A stretch of 42,839 bases of DNA from Clostridia bacterium (GTDB lineage Bacteria > Bacillota > Clostridia > Oscillospirales > CAG-272), in NCBI GenBank assembly GCA_017454675.1, contig JAFTCN010000030.1:1-42839 (forward strand). Reading direction: 5' to 3'. The position numbers and the translations under genes were made by a program. The notes under the pieces are model-generated. The model worked only from the letters and a program-made list of their open reading frames with translations, was not told the DNA's origin and searched no databases. Of this stretch, positions 40,097 through 42,839 are shown piece by piece (position 1 is the stretch's first letter; each line of letters starts with the position of its first letter).

Positions 40097-40112
40097 CGGT
40101 TGCAAATATGAG

Positions 40113-40154
40113 AAAATCAGAAAATCACAAGATTCATTGTAGGTTTCTGATTTT
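40113..40154 (+). terminator. AT-rich terminator before the sigma gene
   Basis: AAAATCAGAAA (40113-40123) pairs with TTTCTGATTTT (40144-40154) over a 20-base loop, and the right arm runs into further T residues. Confidence 0.6.
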
Positions 40155-40195
40155 TTGTTGTCTATTAGGGTGAAAGGGATTTACGGTGAGCGCTC

Positions 40196-40783
40196 ATGAG
40201 TAAGGATACAAGTAAAAAGTCCGACAGTTCAATCATTGCCGATTTATTCTCAAGAGATGAGAGTATAATATCTTGCATTTCGGATGAATACGGCAGGTAT
40301 TTATATAAAATTGCCTATAATGTTTTGGCTGATGATGAGGATTCCGAAGAGTGTGTGAATGACACGTATTTAAAGATTTGGAACAGTATTCCGCCGGATA
40401 AACCTAAAAATCTCAAGGCATATATAGCCAAAATCGTACGAAATATTGCGCTGAACAAGTACAAAGAGAAGTCGCGGAATAAACGAATCCCGTCGGAGTG
40501 TACGCTCTGCCTTGATGAAATAGAAGAATGTATCCCCGACGTATCAAATGTTGACAAAGAGTATAACGACCGTCGGTTAAAAGAAACGATCGACATATTC
40601 GTCTGTGCTCTTCCAAAAAGGCAAAGATACATTTTTATATGCAGATATTACTGCAAAGACTCTGTTGAAGCTATCGCAAAGTCTCTGAATATCAGTGGAT
40701 CCATGGTGTTTCATGAGCTTTCCGATATACGCAAAAAACTTAAAATCAAACTGATCGAGGAGGATCTGTGGTATGAAAATTGA
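40196..40783 (+). CDS. ECF-type RNA polymerase sigma factor
   Basis: This 195-residue sigma-70 family protein of the ECF type has region 2 at about 30-95 (YLYKIAYNVLADDEDSEECV, NDTYLKIWNSIP, KAYIAKIVRNIALNKYKE) and region 4 at about 130-185 (LPKRQRYIFICRYYCKDSVE, IAKSLNISGSMVFHELSDIR). It directs polymerase to a small regulon. It overlaps the next gene, a single-helix membrane protein, by 11 bp, the usual sigma / anti-sigma coupling. The ribosome site is far (AAAGGGA about 16 bases upstream). Low GC compared with the his region. Confidence 0.88.
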   Translation: MSKDTSKKSDSSIIADLFSRDESIISCISDEYGRYLYKIAYNVLADDEDSEECVNDTYLKIWNSIPPDKPKNLKAYIAKIVRNIALNKYKEKSRNKRIPSECTLCLDEIEECIPDVSNVDKEYNDRRLKETIDIFVCALPKRQRYIFICRYYCKDSVEAIAKSLNISGSMVFHELSDIRKKLKIKLIEEDLWYEN

Positions 40784-41783
40784 AGTACTTGAAAATGTGC
40801 TTTCGGGTATCAATGAAAAAACGCTCGACAGCGTATTAAGTGAAAGACATAAAAGAATGGAAAAAGGAAGAATGAGCGCTTCTGTAAGCGAGACAAAACG
40901 CAAATCTTTCTTTTCGCTCAAAAAAGCAATAGCTGTGGCAGCGGGATTTGCAGTAATTTTGTGTAGTATTGCGATCATTATTCCTCTTTCCAAAACACGA
41001 AAAGGAGAAATCTACTGCGGCGATATCTCCGACAGCGACAGTTTGAGTTTCATAAAGTGGAACGAATACTTTGATGCGGCGAATAACATACACAACGGAA
41101 AAATCGATAAAAAAGCGGACTTGGAAGGATCAGAACGGGAAATAACAATAGAAGGCGAGAAGTATACGGGTGTTTATGCCGATACGACCAGTACGTTCGT
41201 TTTTTCGTCGAAAATGAGCGACCGCTATACCGGGTACGGATTCAGTTTCATGCTGGATGAGAAAAGCGGCAGACTGACGCGCTTTTCAAAAACGCATTCT
41301 TCAGATACTGCGATAGACGAATCTTCCGGAAAAGCGGCAGCGGAACGTTTCCTGTCCGGGATTCTCGACACAAAACAATATCAGTATTCCGGTTTCAAGG
41401 ACGGTACCGGGGAAAACGAGCGCGTTTTTATATACAAGCGCGTGATAGGCGGAATCGATACTTCGGAATCTCTGCGCGTCACAATAGCCGGGGACGGATC
41501 GACCGTCGATTTTTCAAGCAATTCGCTCGGAGACTTTGACGGTTACAGTCTTCCCTCCGGTTTCAGCCCGGAGACAGCTCACAATAAAGCTGATAATAGA
41601 CTGAAAGAGATCATCGAATCTCAAAATGATTTGAATATTACGGATTATTCCATCCGGCGTCGCGAAACCATGCTGGTAATGTATGAAGGAACGTGTTATT
41701 ACTACATGGATTACGCCGTTGACATCGATTACGGCGAAATGACTGATTCGACAGCACTCGATCTGTTTTATGCGATCGATTAG
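40773..41783 (+). CDS. Membrane-anchored anti-sigma-like protein
   Basis: The 336-residue product has a cytoplasmic N-terminal segment of about 48 residues (helical, EVLENVLSGINEKTLDSVLS), one membrane helix (about 51-75, AIAVAAGFAVILCSIAIIIPL), and an outer domain of about 260 residues with PepSY-like or DUF4179-like beta-alpha units. The order and the overlap with the sigma gene indicate that it holds or senses for the ECF factor. I see no zinc-binding anti-sigma motif, so the mode of binding is not readable. GAGGAGG lies about 9 bases before ATG 40773. Confidence 0.78.
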   Translation: MKIEVLENVLSGINEKTLDSVLSERHKRMEKGRMSASVSETKRKSFFSLKKAIAVAAGFAVILCSIAIIIPLSKTRKGEIYCGDISDSDSLSFIKWNEYFDAANNIHNGKIDKKADLEGSEREITIEGEKYTGVYADTTSTFVFSSKMSDRYTGYGFSFMLDEKSGRLTRFSKTHSSDTAIDESSGKAAAERFLSGILDTKQYQYSGFKDGTGENERVFIYKRVIGGIDTSESLRVTIAGDGSTVDFSSNSLGDFDGYSLPSGFSPETAHNKADNRLKEIIESQNDLNITDYSIRRRETMLVMYEGTCYYYMDYAVDIDYGEMTDSTALDLFYAID

Positions 41784-41797
41784 AACGGAAAGCCTGA

Positions 41798-42169
41798 CTA
41801 TGTTTCGAAGGTCCGCGAGATGCTGGACGGAACGCCGGAATACACACTTCTGAACCAAAGATCGCAATCGTCGAAATCGCCGCGGACAATAGTTTTGTAC
41901 GTCGAACCGTCGGCGTAAATGATCGGCTTCATATCGTATTCGTCGTTCAGGATATCCACGAGCGTGCGCAATTCCTTTTTTACTTCCGCGACGTCAATAT
42001 CTTTTTCCGAATGAAAGTTGCCGTAGAATTCGACGTCGATCACGGGGGACAGCATATTATTGACGCTGCTGACCGTGTCGCAGAACAGTTTTGCCTGCTT
42101 TTCTCCCGAGGACTCAGAACTGAAAAAATGATACGCACGTTCGATCAATTTGAACGAAAGCAATCTCAC
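41798..42169 (-). pseudogene. Internal fragment of a GH25 lysozyme
   Basis: A minus-strand frame of 123 codons contains typical GH25 muramidase segments: RAYHFFSSESSGEKQAKLF, SPVIDVEFYGNF, VKKELRTLVDILNDEYDMKP, IIYADGSTYKTIVRGDF and CDLWFRSVYSGVP. The N-terminal part, which carries the first catalytic Asp, and the C-terminal part (WQYS and following) are both absent. The core begins abruptly after an unrelated LLSFKLIE stretch at about 42140. Its GTG at 42169 overlaps the DUF4143 stop, so it may be translated, but it cannot form a full enzyme. Confidence 0.7.
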
Positions 42170-42839
42170 AGAAACTGCGTCATATACGCGGGCACGCAGA
42201 GCGTGTCCGTATCCTTCGCGAGGTCTTTTGTGTAGATCAGATATTTCTGCAGGATACGCGACGAATATTTCTCAAAAAACTTATCCACAGAGACGTGCGC
42301 TTTGTATCCGGAAGACTTGACCTCGATGGGGCAGATCTTGTTTTTACGCGACAGCAGAAAATCGATCTCGTAATTATGCCGCGAAGTTTCGTTTGGGAAA
42401 GTGTAATAAAACAGTTTGTTCCCGTTTGCGGCAAGCGTTTGAGCAACTGCGTTTTCATACAGATATCCGAGGTTTGCGCTGAGTTTATCATTCAGCAGTT
42501 TTTCGTATATGATATTCTCGGTAAAATCGCGGTCTTTGAACATAAGCGTGACGAAAAGCCCGGTGTCGCAGACGAACATCTTGAACGCGGAAAGGTCCTC
42601 CGTTGCGGAAAGACCCGCGTTCGGATCGTCGGCATGATAAGAGATGAGCACTGTTTTTGAGTTCTCCATCTCGGCTATTATCTCGGGAAGTTTTTCCGGC
42701 TTGCTCTTTTTCAACACACTTGTCGTCTGGTATCTCGACGCGTTTTTCGCCAGCTGCGCCGGAATGGCGTCGAACAGCATAGACGCTCTGCCCGACGGAT
42801 CGAACTTTCTGAAATCCTCTTCATAGAGAGACAGGATCG
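42166..42839 (-). CDS. AAA ATPase / DUF4143 protein, 3' part
   Basis: This minus-strand frame is open to the right edge of the window, so the N-terminal ATPase domain lies outside. The visible 224 residues start ILSLYEEDFRKFDPSGRASM and continue with LFDAIPAQLAKNASRYQTTS, FKMFVCDTGLFVTLMFKD, LGYLYENAVAQTLAANGNKL and NYEIDFLLSRKNKICPIEVKSS (PD-(D/E)xK-like core with E, D and ExK). This is the C-terminal DUF4143 half of the family also seen at 5767, but a different subgroup. A 110-bp piece of this gene is duplicated at 39847-39956. Confidence 0.86.
   Translation of the reverse strand, partial: ILSLYEEDFRKFDPSGRASMLFDAIPAQLAKNASRYQTTSVLKKSKPEKLPEIIAEMENSKTVLISYHADDPNAGLSATEDLSAFKMFVCDTGLFVTLMFKDRDFTENIIYEKLLNDKLSANLGYLYENAVAQTLAANGNKLFYYTFPNETSRHNYEIDFLLSRKNKICPIEVKSSGYKAHVSVDKFFEKYSSRILQKYLIYTKDLAKDTDTLCVPAYMTQFL
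42637..42746 (-). repeat. 110-bp copy of a DUF4143 gene segment, right (in-gene)
   Basis: Partner of 39847-39956 with about 6 differences. The offset between copies is 2790 bp throughout, with no indel. This copy is within the coding frame of the DUF4143 gene. Confidence 0.92.

Overview
The window reads as a chromosome segment of a GC-rich anaerobic Bacillota (Clostridia, probably a gut or rumen Oscillospiraceae/Christensenellaceae-like lineage). The basis is sigma-A promoters with strict 17-bp spacers, AGGAGG ribosome sites, lipoprotein signal peptides, solute-binding lipoproteins without permeases, a YerC/TrpR-type regulator ahead of the histidine operon, a HisZ-HisG fusion, and DUF4143, DUF853, DUF3592 and 4-fold beta-flower proteins. 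The taxonomic placement is inference. No rRNA, tRNA, CRISPR array or intact insertion sequence was seen.

Layout. (1) 1-1620: end of a DUF2809 membrane protein and a helical-repeat protein. (2) 1624-7180: an AT-richer island. It holds two tandem regulator / metallopeptidase / PIN-like modules (1681-3221 and 3774-5405). Between them, on the minus strand, lies a complete small-RNA unit (promoter, two hairpins, terminator) in front of a 37-codon stub of an Abi_2-family gene. A 32-bp near-identical sequence lies on each side of the modules. The island ends with a DUF4143 ATPase behind four 23-bp-spaced repeats. (3) 7200-9965: a membrane protein followed by an in-frame open stretch, and a lipoprotein made of four repeated beta-rich units. 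(4) 10051-12037: an N-acetylhexosamine 1-kinase-like enzyme and a nucleotidyltransferase. (5) 12108-13518 (minus): a HigB-HigA toxin-antitoxin pair whose antitoxin carries an HExxH peptidase domain. (6) 13632-21391: a papain-like surface protease, a Gfo/Idh/MocA enzyme, a HAD phosphatase, then a sugar-nucleotide operon (HTH-galacturonokinase fusion, UDP-glucuronate 4-epimerase, UDP-glucose dehydrogenase). (7) 21463-22669 (minus): an M55 peptidase and a beta-flower protein. (8) 22947-30457: a DUF3592 zinc-ribbon protein, a DUF853 ATPase, two orphan solute-binding lipoproteins, a second HAD phosphatase and a metallophosphoesterase. (9) 30716-39694: a complete histidine operon: yerC-like regulator, hisZG, hisD, hisC, hisB, hisH, hisA, hisF, hisIE and a PHP-type histidinol phosphatase. 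(10) 39780-42839: a second AT-richer, rearranged zone. An ECF sigma factor and its membrane partner lie between two copies of a 110-bp DUF4143 gene segment, next to a GH25 lysozyme fragment.

How it works together. The his operon encodes every step from PRPP and ATP to histidine and probably carries its own regulator. The sugar-nucleotide operon can supply UDP-glucuronate and UDP-galacturonate de novo (dehydrogenase plus epimerase) and feed salvaged galacturonate in through the kinase. Three separate HTH plus HExxH-peptidase systems, two with PIN-like partners and one with a HigB toxin, and an orphan Abi-type RNA make the AT-rich parts a toxin-antitoxin or defence zone. That zone is the most likely place for something undescribed.
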